This document shows positions 45,031 through 56,623 of a stretch of DNA of 64,000 bases, one piece after another. The stretch lies in contig RPFO01001040.1 in assembly GCA_009746045.1 (NCBI GenBank), forward strand, positions 18,501 to 82,500, in the 5' to 3' direction. The stretch comes from Mesostigma viride (taxonomy: Eukaryota; Streptophyta; Mesostigmatophyceae; Mesostigmatales; Mesostigmataceae). The notes under the pieces are model-generated. The model searched no databases, was not told the origin of the DNA, and saw nothing but the letters and a program-made list of their open reading frames with translations. The position numbers and the translations under genes are program-made. Position 1 is the first letter of the stretch, and every line of letters begins with the position of its first letter.

Positions 45031-46000
45031 GGTCAGGCCCTTGCCGACCATGTAAGAACGTACCTGTTAGGCGACGCAGTGGCCAACATTGGACATACCG
45101 CCATATGTTTGTCTACGCGATATGATTTTAGCTGACATGCAGAGCACAGACACTGTTGGCGTCATCCGCTCAACCCCTCTTATTCAGACATGGGACCTCG
45201 GATATGTAGGATTAGTAGCGTTGCCCAGGCGGACATTGTCAAAGACTACGACCCCCCAGTTGTGGGTCCTAGGAAATTTAACAAGCATGATTGTCTCCTT
45301 GTTGATAGGCATTAATTAATCCTTGATGATAGGCATTGCTTGCGTGCAAGATTAGCTCGAGGCCCATATTTTAGACTGCTAGCTGAGCTGTGGACATACA
45401 TGTAGTTATTGACGTCTTGACGGATATTGACGTCTTGGGGTGACTTCCACTATATCTTCTTTGGGGAATTCAGAGATCCCGGTCCCTCAACATGGACATG
45501 AGACTAATTAAAATCAATTAATCAATGTCATGAATAGAGCGCGTTCATGACGTTCAGTCATGAACAGAGCCCTAACCTTAAACACATAAGAAAACAATTA
45601 TGGCGGGCCATGTGACTTGGAATGTAAGAAGCTTAGCCCCCAAACATATTGTTGTCTCACGTAATGAATCACTTGCTGATCAACAAATCGATGGTTATCT
45701 CATAGGCACAATGTACCTCTGACCATCATTGCTGGCCCATGCATGCATGCACCAATGGCAGCCTACATGACACATACATCGCTTATTTGCCATGTAAAAA
45801 ATGCGACAAAGTGTCCATATAGGTACTCATAGATTAGCACAAATTCCTTAGCACGATGTGGACAACTTTACTTAACGGTGAAAGCCTGTCTCGCCCTTAT
45901 TGCCTTGAGGGTTCCCGGCGATAGGTCCTGTCTGTTGGTCGACATTTTTCTTTTGCAGCTGGCCATCGTCGGTAGGTATGAATGATCTCGATGCTAGCAA
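45031..46000. other. No gene recognised
   Basis: Short frames only (up to 76 codons at 45089). AT-rich with a few ATTAAT tails. Confidence 0.4.
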
Positions 46001-46720
46001 TTACGATGATGATACCCGAGGTAGTCTATACCTGGGATCGAGAGCTTCTTCTTGTATGGCAATGCCGGCAGGGCGATGACGGTGACGGCCGTCACCGTCA
46101 TCGCTCTCGACGGGCGTGATGGAAAGGACCTGTTTGATAGGCGGCAGCTATTGGTAATATAGGTCGTTTACTATTACTCCCAATAAAGAGTTAAGAGGTT
46201 GGCCCTCGGCATGGCGATGATCACGGGGCGATGACGGGGCGTTGACGCGCGTGATGAATAGGATCTGTTTGATAGGCGGCGGCTATTGGTAATATAGTTT
46301 GTTGATTAAGAGAAGAGTTTAGATGTTGGCCCGTCGAGGGCGATGACGGTGACGCCCGTCACCGTCATCGCCCTCGACGGGCGTCGTGAATACGACCTTT
46401 TTTATATGCGGCGGCTATTGGTAATATAGGTCGTTGACTATTACTCCGAATAAAGAGTTAAGAGGTTGGCCCTCGGCATGGCGATCACGGGGCGATGACG
46501 GGGCGATGACGGGGCGTTAACGCGCGCGATGAATAGGATCTGTTTGATAGGCGGCGGCTATTGGTAATATAGATTGTTGATTAAGAGAAGAGTTTAGATG
46601 TTGGCCCGTCGAGGGCGATGACGGTGACGGCGTCACCGTCATCGCCCTCGACGGGCGTCATGAATACGACCTGTTTGATATGCGGCGGCTATTGGTAATA
46701 TAGGTCGTTGATTATGCCCG
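46001..46720. repeat. Tandem repeat, about 267-bp period, with GC-rich palindromes
   Basis: AATAAAGAGTTAAGAGGTTG recurs at 46182 and 46449, giving the period. Each unit contains an inverted pair built on GGGCGATGACGGTGACG and its reverse complement (46074-46109, 46337-46379, 46611-46653) and the phrase GGCGGCTATTGGTAATATAG. Confidence 0.8.
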
Positions 46721-46784
46721 TCGGTCTTTACATGTAGGCCCTCGGGAATTACATCGGGCTGTACTAGGCCGGTATACCGTAGTT

Positions 46785-47160
46785 GTGTATCACCCCCCTC
46801 CTTCCCACGGCAGGTACGCAGCGACCCGCTGTTGTCCTGGCTGCATTTGTGTATCACTTGTACGGTATTTGTGTATCACTTGTACGGTATTTGTGTATCA
46901 CCCCCCTCCTTCCCGCGGCAGGTACGCAGCGACCCGCTGTTGTCCTGGCTGCAATTGTGTATCACTTGTACGGTATTTGTGTATCACTTGTACGGTATTT
47001 GTGTATCACTTGTACGGTATTTGTGTATCACCCCCCTCCTTCCCACGGCAGGTACGCAGCGACCCGCTGTTGTCCTGGCTGCAATTGTGTATCACTTGTA
47101 CGGTATTTGTGTATCACTTGTACGGTATTTGTGTATCACCCCCCTCCTTCCCACGGCAGG
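46785..47160. repeat. Higher-order tandem array, left half (108/130-bp units)
   Basis: CACCCCCCTCCTTCCC starts at 46791, 46899, 47029 and 47137: spacings of 108, 130 and 108. The 22-bp difference is one extra copy of the sub-repeat GTATCACTTGTACGGTATTT. The array continues at 50803 after T4. Confidence 0.85.
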
Positions 47161-47559
47161 TAAGGTAATCCACCCGGCTAAGGGCCACACCCGCTAAGGG
47201 CCACCCCTGGACCCCCCCCCCCCCCCCCCCCAGCATTTTGCGCAATTTGGTTTGAAATGACCAGAATATTTAACAACAGGTGCATGGCGGCGTAGCTGCA
47301 AGGGAAGGGCCAGCGGTTGCCTCCAGGCCATGCCGTAATTCCAGCTGCTTGTTGTCGGTCGTTGCTTCGTATGTATCCAGTCGGTACTCGCATCGTATGG
47401 ATTGAGCAACGATCGTTGCACAAGGTTACGTGCTCCGCATACAGCTCGACAGACGACAAGCAGCTTGTTCACTGTTCCATATGAACCGGCGTTCATTCCC
47501 TATGACGACCATAAGCCGTCGAGTCGTGACAACGGATGTCACCCTGAAGGGGTTGGCGT

Positions 47560-48180
47560 ATTATCAAGGAGACAACCAGCGCAGGTCAGAAATCGGGAGA
47601 ATCCGGACCATGGTAGCTCGAGCCTGCCGCTATCTTGTCCGCGTGTTCGTGGCTTGCGTGTAGAGCGACTAGATGACCTAGACGGCGTATTATGATAGTA
47701 ATGATCACGGGTGCCAATAGAGGTTGCTGCTGGCTGGTCCGAGTTGGAGCTAGACAAAATTGTTATCCCTCGCGACAAAAATGTTATCGCTGTTTCGGTA
47801 AACGGCGACAAAGCGGAATTACGGAAGTTTGCTGGACAGTGCTTTCTTTTCCCGTTGCGTCACTGAAAAGGTAAACGGTCTTGCGATGTCAAAACAGCAG
47901 CAAGTAGCAGTCGCTGTGTTTAATTGCAATGTGGTAGTTTGATTTAACACATATACTGCCTGAAGCTTTTCAAGGCTTGCTGGGATGTTGCCCATATCAA
48001 GGAGACAACCAGCGCAGGCCAGAAATCGGGAGAATCCGGACCATGGTAGCTCGAGCCTGCCGTTATCTTGTCCGCGTGTTCGAGTCGTTCAGGATGATGA
48101 AGATGAATGGTGATGGAAATGTGTATCCTTGTGCATTGAAATTATGCTTACGTGTAGAGCGACTAGATGCCCATATGTTT
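47560..48180 (+). repeat. Internal duplication in T4
   Basis: TATCAAGGAGACAACCAGCG to GCGTGTTCG is present at 47563-47650 and again at 47996-48083. In the second copy an extra ~80 bp (48084-48154 region) separates it from GTGTAGAGCGACTAGATG, which follows almost directly in the first. Confidence 0.7.
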
Positions 48181-48802
48181 CTAACGCTTTAAGTCTTGTC
48201 CAAGTGATGAAGACTGGCTTGGAAATTTGAGCCCGTCATGTTTACATTGTTATTGTGTTACAATACGTGCCTCTTTTCAGAATATGTTTCATATGTAATG
48301 CGAGGCTTCAGCATCATGGTTTAGCACCGTGGTGGCAGCCAAGCCTCTAATGACAATCTTGGACCTAACCTTGGCCTACGCAAATATTTGCTTCTTGTTT
48401 CACTCTTTGGACTGAGCTAGCTTTACACCTGCTATTTGGCCTGCACCATCGTCCCTGGCTGCCAGTTACATTTTGTGCCCCCCCCCCTGGCAGGCTGCAG
48501 GGTCTAGGATAGCGAGGGTGTAACGTAGACATGTTGTGGGCACCCTCAGTGCATTTTCAGGACCAGCCATGACCTGGCCATGCCTTCTTTCTTGGCACAT
48601 TGAACATGACTTGTCAGAGTGCTTTTTGGTCACTCGTGTAACGGCCCCCCTACATTCATGAATCGTAAACAATTATACAATGAGCATATTTCATGGATGT
48701 AAAGCATTTCAACTCTTGAGCATATCATAAAAGTTAATGGTTCCATACCGTACCCATGGATGTGTTGACGTCTGTGAGTTATTACAAATGGTATCCATCT
48801 TT

Positions 48803-48828
48803 AAAATGTCCTCATTTGAGGACATTTT
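48803..48828. repeat. Palindrome AAAATGTCCTCA / TGAGGACATTTT
   Basis: 12-bp arms around TT, similar in design to the subterminal palindromes of T1 and T2. No partner copy was found in the window. Confidence 0.6.
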
Positions 48829-48901
48829 CTTGCAGTGATTAGACATCAAGGTTCTAGATACTTTGCCCTTGCACTTGCCCTTGCCCACACTCAATCCTGC
48901 T

Positions 48902-49704
48902 CACACGCACACGCACACGCACACGCACACGCACACGCACACGCACACGCACACGCACACGCACACGCACACGCACACGCACACGCACACGCACACGCAC
49001 ACGCACACGCACACGCACACGCACACGCACACGCACACGCACACGCACACGCACACGCACACGCACACGCACACGCACACGCACACGCACACGCACACGC
49101 ACACGCACACGCACACGCACACGCACACGCACACGCACACGCACACGCACACGCACACGCACACGCACACGCACACGCACACGCACACGCACACGCACAC
49201 GCACACGCACACGCACACGCACACGCACACGCACACGCACACGCACACGCACACGCACACGCACACGCACACGCACACGCACACGCACACGCACACGCAC
49301 ACGCACACGCACACGCACACGCACACGCACACGCACACGCACACGCACACGCACACGCACACGCACACGCACACGCACACGCACACGCACACGCACACGC
49401 ACACGCACACGCACACGCACACGCACACGCACACGCACACGCACACGCACACGCACACGCACACGCACACGCACACGCACACGCACACGCACACGCACAC
49501 GCACACGCACACGCACACGCACACGCACACGCACACGCACACGCACACGCACACGCACACGCACACGCACACGCACACGCACACGCACACGCACACGCAC
49601 ACGCACACGCACACGCACACGCACACGCACACGCACACGCACACGCACACGCACACGCACACGCACACGCACACGCACACGCACACGCACACGCACACGC
49701 ACAC
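48902..49704. repeat. ACACGC microsatellite, about 134 units
   Basis: A pure hexanucleotide run with no interruption visible. All frames are open (HA, TH, RV and CV dipeptides), none coding. Alternating purine-pyrimidine, so it could adopt Z-DNA. Confidence 0.98.
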
Positions 49705-49879
49705 GACCACGAGCATGGAAGTAACTAATGTCTAACTAAATTAGTTGTTTCACAACTACAATAGAATAGTTGTCGATCTCACTTCATATGTCTTAATGGA
49801 TCTATGATTCCATGTTGTTGCTTGATATGGCAAGTAACACAACAATCGAACACTTTTGACACACCCACACACCTTGGCA

Positions 49880-50125
49880 CAATTCAGGGTGGCCCTATGT
49901 GGTCGCTTGATGTGCCATAATAAGTTAGACTAGTTCACGGCAAATCACGGCTCATCAATCACACAACCATGCCAAGACTTTATTGAAAACTTGAACACGA
50001 TTCAGGTGGCCCTATGTGGTCGCTTGATGTGCCATAATAAGTTAGACTACTTCATGGCAAATCACGGCTCATCAATCACACAACCATGCAAAGACTTTAT
50101 TGAAAACTTGAACACAATTCAGGTG
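49880..50125. repeat. 117-bp tandem duplication
   Basis: GGCCCTATGTGGTCGCTTGA starts at 49891 and 50008; the following 110 bp match closely, and a third copy begins at 50120 (CAGGTGGCC). Confidence 0.85.
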
Positions 50126-50405
50126 GCCAGCTGTCGCAGCTGCTTCCAAGCATCGATGGTAGCGAGCTCTTTCTTAAACAGTTTTTGATAGTCGTTCCAG
50201 CTGCATTCCCGCAATTTCTCCTCTGGAACAACCTCGAGAAGGAACCCGCCGGTGATACAATTCCACAGTCGGTTGCCTTGGGAGCGTTGCCCTCGGCGTC
50301 TTTCATTGTGACGATGACGAGGGCTTTAAAGTGCCTACAGTCAACTAAGCCAGCATCCAGCATCCTCTGGGAGAATGCTGGATGCCCGGACGTGTCTTCT
50401 GCCAT
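50097..50405 (-). CDS. Hypothetical protein in T4
   Basis: 102 codons from ATG to stop: MAEDTSGHPAFSQRMLDAGL ... A Cys/Ser/Lys-containing composition without low complexity makes it more plausible than the overlapping plus-strand frame. No motif; the end falls in the 117-bp duplication. Possibly an exon. Confidence 0.25.
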   Translation of the reverse strand: MAEDTSGHPAFSQRMLDAGLVDCRHFKALVIVTMKDAEGNAPKATDCGIVSPAGSFSRLFQRRNCGNAAGTTIKNCLRKSSLPSMLGSSCDSWPPELCSSFQ

Positions 50406-50802
50406 CCCCTCGCGAAGTCTGTCACTCAGCTATTCTGCGTCTTCAGTTCAGGGTTCTCAGCCGTCAATGGAAGCAGCTAGCAAACTGGAAGCCCACCATG
50501 TGTTAGGCGCTGCATGCTGAGCAGAATAATTTAATAAACCGCTAGCCATGTAACCAAGGCCTTTCCCCGCTTTCCCCTGCTTTTTCCTGCTAAAAAACAG
50601 GGGTGGCCCTTAAACCGACTTTGCCTCCCCCCCCCCCCCCCCCCCCCCCCCAAAACGTGCCAAAACGGTCCCAACAAGAATTTTACCATGCGAAGTCGAT
50701 GTCGCTGATTCCAAATCCGTGCTCAGAATGACAATCTGCCCAGTCCTGCGAATGCCAGGAGTTTTGCAATTAAGGTGGCCCTTAGCCGGGTGGATTACCT
50801 TA

Positions 50803-51070
50803 CGCAGCGACCCGCTGTTGTCCTGGCTGCAATCTGCTGCAATTGTGTATCACTTGTACGGTATTTGTGTATCACTTGTACGGTATTTGTGTACCACCCC
50901 CCTCCTTCCCACGGCAGGTACGCAGCGCCCGGCTGTTGTCCTGGCTGCAGTTGTGTACCACCTGTACGGTATTTGTGTACCACCCCCCTCCTTCCCACGG
51001 CAGGTACGCAGCGCCCGGCTGTTGTCCTGGCTGCAGTTGTGTACCACCTGTACGGTATTTGTGTACCACC
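50803..51070. repeat. Higher-order tandem array, right half
   Basis: Continues the array split by T4, with units of about 86 bp in which TATCACTTG becomes TACCACCTG and ACCCGCTG becomes CCCGGCTG. The right half has fewer 22-bp sub-repeats per unit. Confidence 0.8.
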
Positions 51071-52070
51071 ACCCTCCATGGCCCATGCAGCCCGGCCCGG
51101 CATCGTGCCGTCGCCGACCCGACAACGTTTTCTCGAACAACACGAATTTGAATTTTAGGGACAGGAGCGGCTGGCACGCTAGCGGCACGACCAACGGAAC
51201 AAGAGAACCGAGAAACTGTGGCCGCCAGGAGGATAAAGGTTTCAAGGCGCATGCGTTTGAGGCTAGCCAGAACCGAATGCGAGGTTTTACTTTATCAAAC
51301 CGATGTATATCAATGTGGCCAGAATTCTTTTCCAGTTGCGGGGTCGTGTGTCGCCAATTTGTTGTTGGGCCGGGCACTTTAATCGTGATTGCAAGAAGTC
51401 AGTTCACGACGCCGTTAGCGTGGCATTTATGTACAGCAATTCATCGTTCGGCTTCTTTATCCTATCGGCAACTCCTCACGACGTGTGAGCGTGAGTCGGT
51501 TGTCGTGTGAATGGACACTTTCTGGGAAAGTAAGTCACTAGAGGGCCAATTTCACCGATCGCAAAACATTTACCCAGTTTGGGCAGATAGACCTGGCTAA
51601 ATACGAGGGCGAGCGGAAGTAATTGTTGATGCATAGCCATCTGCTTCCTGCGCTTTGTAATTGTAATGAGTTGTTCGCAAATTGGCGTCTCTAGCGGTTA
51701 CTCCTCTGTGCACAGCTGGCGACCAAGAAGACTTCATTGGCAGCCGGACTGCGGATGCGCGTCGTTGGAATATTAGCAACGTTAACATGTTTGCTGCGTT
51801 TTTTGTGAAGCTTGTCTAGCCGACTGCATTTGGGAGACTTGGCAAGGTTGCCTCCAATCGTTGAAGTCACAACCTGGGTGTCAATTCACGTTTACTAGCC
51901 ACGGTCATAGTAACATTCTAATGGCATTTGTCCCAGTTTCAACATGGGTTTTCACTCTGATCTGATGGAGTGAAGGGCCTAGCTCCGTGGTTTTGTGTCA
52001 TTGTAGCAGTTTAGTCGCCTGCTAACGTAGTGAATCTTCCATCCCACCTCTCCCACCCCCACCCGCACTT
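51071..52070. other. No gene recognised
   Basis: About 1 kb of mixed composition; frames on both strands are short or run out of the array. Nothing supported. Confidence 0.4.
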
Positions 52071-52072
52071 CT

Positions 52073-52179
<107 letters not shown>

Positions 52180-52902
52180 TCCCACCACCCGCTCTCTTGT
52201 CCCTCCCGCACCCCTCCTCTCTCTTTCCCTTTTCCTTGGCTGTTGAGAAGGACTGGGGTGAAAACTCCAGACCGTTGGTGGCTGCCTTCAAGCAGGAAGT
52301 TTCAAGGATCAACAAGTTTTTGTGAGCTGTCTGATATGGTCACTGCTGCGACAAAGGTGAGTTATCTTGTTTTTCATGCAATTTTTTTGCTGTAGCTAGG
52401 TAAGCCGGCCATTTTGTACTCCCCTTTCTTTTGCTCTCACGATTTATTCTTGTTGTGGTTTATATGGTCCCGTTAAGTGGCATGCATTATCATTATCCAC
52501 ATTAGTGTGAGAAACCATCCGCAGTGTTGTAGCTTGCATCTATAACAACAGTTTTTGCTGCCGCCGCCACTGCTATTACCAACATTAAGTCATTCTTGCT
52601 TTCTAAGCACTCTTTTTCCTCTTAGGCTGTTGGTTGGGATACCAGCCACCCTTGCACGCATAAATTCAAGCACCGGGTGCATGTGAAAACACAACCAAGG
52701 CAAGAATGTCCCCCTCTCGCAATATCCCACCCACGCAACGCACCCAATGCAGCAAGAATGGGACCACCTTGTTGCCATGAGCTCTAGCACCGTTGCCACC
52801 CCTAGCTTTCTACTGTTCCCGTCCATCCTTATTTACACTGGCTGCTTTGCTTGCATTTCTGGCTCAGTGCCAGTTTGCACTTGCTAGCTTGCTAAGACAA
52901 TA

Positions 52903-53300
52903 ATGCAGCTTGCAAACGGCAAGGGCAAGCACCCGGGTAAGAGCAAAGGCAACCGCACGAGCAAAGGAAAGGGAAACTGGAAGAGCAAGCACAAGGCCAA
53001 GGAAAGGACAAAGGCACTTGTGCTTGCCAAAAGGGCAGGCTCAAGGGAAATGACAAGGGCAAGGGCAGGGGCAGGCACAAGGGAAGCGGATAAGGGCAAG
53101 GGCAGGCGCAAGGGAAAGAGATTAGGACAAGTCAAGCACGAGGGAACGGACAAGGGCAAGGGCAGGCACAAGGGAAAAGATGAAGACAAGGGCAGGCACT
53201 AGGGAAAGGATGAGGGCAACGGCAAACACTGGGGATCAAAGGATAGGGGCAAGGGCAGATGCTAGGGTAACAGTTAGGGCAAAGGCAGGCACAAGAGAAG
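52903..53300 (+). repeat. Degenerate minisatellite of GGCAAGGGCAGGCACAAGGG type
   Basis: Purine-rich repeats of about 24 bp. The plus strand has a 99-codon Lys/Gly-rich frame from ATG 52903 that is explained by the repeat. Confidence 0.6.
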
Positions 53301-53534
53301 AATAAGGGGCCGTGAAGTATAAGTGGAAATGCGGGTGGCGACATGGGGTTCGATCGGGCCTGCTGATGCAAATGCAGATTTCAACTGCAGTGACAAACAC
53401 AAGCGTAGTCATAGGCAACGACAAATTCCTTGCATGCGTGCCTTGCTCTTCACCGGCTGGCTCGTTTGCTAGTTGTCTAACAGTTTCTACCGATAAACAT
53501 CACTTGCCATTGTAAGGTCTGCCTTGCTGCCGTG

Positions 53535-53780
53535 CTAGTGGGTAGCTGGGTGATCGTGCTTGTTCCTTGTCAAGGGAGGGATGCATGTGGAGTAGGTGGG
53601 TGGGTGTGCTTGTTCCTTGCCAAGGAAGGGATGCACAAAGGTTAGATAGGTGCACGTGCTTGTTTCTTGTCAAGGGAGGGACGCACAAAGGGTAGGTGGG
53701 GGCACATGGTTGTGCCTCGTCAAGGGCGGGATGCACGAAGGGTAGGTGGGGGCATGTGGTTGGTCCTTGTCTTTTCACCG
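53535..53780. repeat. Tandem repeat of about 57 bp, four copies
   Basis: GTGCTTGTTCCTTGTCAAGGGAGGGATGCA-type units recur at about 53557, 53613, 53673 and 53730 with substitutions. Confidence 0.75.
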
Positions 53781-54453
53781 CCCAAGCGATGGCGATGTAG
53801 CATGCATTATACATTTATTCGTGCATTAAAAATCACTTTCCTTACAAGCGGCCTTAGCCGACTCCATCTGCCGTTGCCATTTCTCCGTATTGCATTGTCC
53901 GGACACGGTTTTTGTGTCGCAGGTCTTCCCCCGTAAAGGCACAAGCTGCCTGCGCGCGGAATTATGTGCAGACACCTCGGTTTCCAACACGACGGCTTCC
54001 CGCACATATCGAGCTCTGGATGTACAACATCTTCCCCCGGCGCACTTGCTCCCGGATGGAGCTTCTGTGCGGTGCCGACATCCCCGGAGCTGTCCTAAGC
54101 ACCGCATGGAAACAGTATTTCAAGCCACGAAGAGAAGCCACGAATTTGATATTGACTTGATATTGTCGTCAGAAGACTTGATATGCTATTTTCTGTGAAG
54201 GCGTTGGATTTTTGTGCATGACATGTAATCCTGCATTTAATAATGAAATTTTTTATGAAATAGGAACTCGTCTTGCATGAGCCTTGCTGCAAATGCCATT
54301 CATTTTTTTTCCCCCGGGTAAATGGGTGTTAGGGGTTAGGTTGACCGAAATTATAAGTGAAATCAAAGTGAAATTCTGATAAGTGACATGCGTACTGCAA
54401 TTCAGAACGACATAGCGACATGATTGTAGTACCGGTAGTGTACGCGAGAAGCA

Positions 54454-54496
54454 TTGAATTGAATTGAATTGAATTGAATTGAATTGAATTGAATTG
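54454..54496. repeat. TTGAA pentanucleotide microsatellite
   Basis: Eight to nine TTGAA units. Confidence 0.95.
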
Positions 54497-54596
54497 TAAC
54501 ATAACTGTCACCGCCACACGTGTGTGTGCCCACCTTCATTAGGATTCGCTGATACTCATTTCCCCTCTCACCTCTTTGGTCCATAATTGGCTAATA

Positions 54597-56400
54597 AAAT
54601 ATACCCATTTCCCCGAAAATTGTAACATAACTCCGTTGGGAGTATATGTAGCACATAGCCCAGAGAAGGGGCATATGGCCTATCATACATTCTAAGCTAC
54701 TTCCTGCAAGGGTGGGAATGTAAACAACACTTGCTCTAGGTGCACTAGGGCACCTGCACCACCCAGAGTTTCAGGCAACACCCAGCGAAGGGGAGCCTGT
54801 CATAGGTGGGGAAGATCATCATGGCTATACAAGAGCTAGGACATGGCTTCTCTACAGAGAGCATCTCTCTGCATGGCATAGCATGGCGAAATTCTTAATG
54901 CAACATCCATGGGGGTCCCGTTATAGGCAGGGCTTGGCTAAATTCTGTAGACAACATCCATGGGGGCCATTATGGGCGCACATGCGCGTGGGCCACATGC
55001 TAGGCTAAGCCTGACTAATCTACACTACTGGTATGAATTCCCTAGTCTGGGATGGCAGGAGGGGGCTGCCAGGGCTTGTGGTCAACGTGGATGACCGCCC
55101 CCCTCCAGTATACCGGCTTCCCCCCTGCGCTGTGCCGGAGCTGAAGGTAGGTCGGCCATAGCTCGCGTCGCCGCTGTTGCTGGGCCAGAGTCAAGTCGTC
55201 GTCCAGCGTGAAGCGAGTCCTCGAGAGCTTCTTGCGGCATTTAAGGAACGACAGCTTGTCCGCCATGTACTTAAAGGTGAGGAGCACGGGTGCCGGGCCA
55301 GCCTTCCCCCGCGCGCGGGGGAGGCGGACAGCCGACATGTCCAGCTCACCAGTGAGTAGCATGGGGGCAAGAATGTCGCGCTTAAATGCCTCAAGAAGGC
55401 TCGTGGAGGTCTCACCTGCCGGCTGGTCGAAGTGCTTGACGATGACATTGTGGCTGCGCCGGGCGATGTCGGTTTCCTCGCGAAGGTCGAGGGCTTGTTG
55501 CTTGAGTTGTGCCGAGATGGTGGAGGTGGTGGAGGTGGTGTGCTGCTTAAGCAAGTCCGCCCAGGTGGAGGGAGCATCGCCGGCCGGGCCAGCAGGCGCC
55601 GGCTGGGCGGCGATGTCCTTCACCGCCTGGGCGGTGAGGCCGGCGGTGTCATGCAAGCTCTCAAGGGCGTTGGCGGTGGCTTGAAGGCGTTGGTCGAGGT
55701 CGAGGAGCTGGGCTTTGATGTCGGCAGTGGAGGCGGAAATGGCAGTGGAGGTGGAGGCGGCAGCGGTGGAAATGTGAGGAAGTTCAGCAGCCAGCGTGCC
55801 ACCCATTGCTGCGACGTCAGCAGCAAGGGGGGTCACGTGCTGCTGAAAGGCTTCCGTGAGGATGGAACGGAGGGTGGAGGCGGAGATGGATGGAGCCCAG
55901 ATCTCGCCGTCAGAGCGCTGGAGAAGGGAGTTGAGGATGGCGTGCTGGAGTTCGGGGCGGGGGCAGCCAAGCATGGCGCCGTGGGCTAGCCAGGGGCTGC
56001 CGTTGCTGCAGAGGAGGCGACCTTGGTCGTAGAGATGGATGCACAGGTCGTAAAGCGAGGCGTAGTCCCCGAAGAAGATGCAGTCCATAGCATCGTCAGG
56101 AGACATGTTGTTCCAGTCGTGATCATCGACCTTGAAAGGGTGGGGCCGAAAGCGCGGTTCCGAGGGGCGGGACCATCCTGTTTTGTCGGCTGGGCGGGTG
56201 CGTTTCGGGTCAGGCGATGCCGATGGCGAGGCATTAAGCCCGGGAGGTTGCTGGGTGGCCACCAGTGCACGACTAGTGTCACCGCTGCCTGCCGGACCTG
56301 ATGGCGAAGCTGCAGCCGCAGCTGCCGCATTTTCATGGGCGAGCGCATCCGCCAAACTGCGTTGCGTCAAAGGACGTTTGCTCGTCATATATTGCGTTTT
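54597..56400 (-). mobile_element. ORF1-only retroposon, minus strand
   Basis: Minus-strand layout: ORF1 (56388 to 55042), a roughly 400-bp 3' UTR that matches 44820-45030 in reverse, the CTCCCAACGGAG hairpin (54631-54642) and a short AT tail. No endonuclease or RT follows ORF1, so it depends on another element or is a deletion derivative. Confidence 0.6.
55042..56388 (-). CDS. L1-type ORF1 protein (RNA-binding), 448 aa
   Basis: Intact. Ala-rich N-terminus; residues about 200-265 rich in Ala/Leu/Gln heptad-like spacing (ALESLHDTAGLTAQAVKDIA), a probable coiled coil; then an RRM-like core (NVIVKHFDQPAGETSTSLLE, VRLPRARGKAGPAPVLLTF, DKLSFLKCRKKL) and a C-terminal domain (LDDDLTLAQQQRRRELWPTY, KPVYWRGAVIHVDHKPW). 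Known: this is the order of LINE-1 ORF1p, a trimeric nucleic-acid chaperone of the retrotransposition RNP. A paralogue at 59849-60706 shares GETSTSL, PVLLTF and DDDLT-AQQQ. An intact frame suggests recent activity. Confidence 0.85.
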   Translation of the reverse strand: MTSKRPLTQRSLADALAHENAAAAAAASPSGPAGSGDTSRALVATQQPPGLNASPSASPDPKRTRPADKTGWSRPSEPRFRPHPFKVDDHDWNNMSPDDAMDCIFFGDYASLYDLCIHLYDQGRLLCSNGSPWLAHGAMLGCPRPELQHAILNSLLQRSDGEIWAPSISASTLRSILTEAFQQHVTPLAADVAAMGGTLAAELPHISTAAASTSTAISASTADIKAQLLDLDQRLQATANALESLHDTAGLTAQAVKDIAAQPAPAGPAGDAPSTWADLLKQHTTSTTSTISAQLKQQALDLREETDIARRSHNVIVKHFDQPAGETSTSLLEAFKRDILAPMLLTGELDMSAVRLPRARGKAGPAPVLLTFKYMADKLSFLKCRKKLSRTRFTLDDDLTLAQQQRRRELWPTYLQLRHSAGGKPVYWRGAVIHVDHKPWQPPPAIPD

Positions 56401-56623
56401 AGATTCGGAAAATTACATCAGCATGTGCGTCGTAGAAACTAGAAAGACGATTGTGATATTCACAGCTGAATTTGGGGCTCAAACGTGAAAGTTATGAGCT
56501 CCGCCGTCAGCCAATGATGGCTACCTCGTGGCTCGTGGCTCGTACAGTACCCCCACATGTATGCATTGCGAGAAGCATACGACGTCGTAACCTACGGGAC
56601 CAAGTACCGGGATCGTAAATTAC

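Larger units (their letters stand above)
47163..50800. mobile_element. T4: 3.6-kb TIR element in the tandem array
   Basis: 26-bp perfect TIRs beginning AGGTAATCCACCCGGCTAAG at both ends. TA at 47161-47162 and 50801-50802 is the duplication, and joining the flanks restores GGTACGCAGCG of the array unit. Subterminal poly-C runs (47210-47231, 50627-50652) with GGGCCACCCC / GGGGTGGCCC lie inside each end. TA duplication would fit Tc1/mariner-like insertion, but no transposase is seen. It contains the ACACGC array and small duplications. Confidence 0.8.

Noticed and set aside
46785-47200. CRISPR-like array (22-bp repeats)
   Set aside because: The spacers are not unique: both the 22-bp unit and the intervening sequence repeat, and the context is eukaryotic.
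48835-49735. Open frames of 270-297 codons (HA, TH, RV, CV repeats)
   Set aside because: They are translations of the ACACGC microsatellite.
52903-53202. Lys/Gly-rich 99-codon protein
   Set aside because: The sequence is a degenerate purine-rich minisatellite that continues beyond the stop codon.
55177-55989. Plus-strand frames of 150-185 codons across the ORF1 gene (e.g. 55432-55989)
   Set aside because: They are antisense shadows of the intact minus-strand ORF1 protein with repetitive Gly/Val content.
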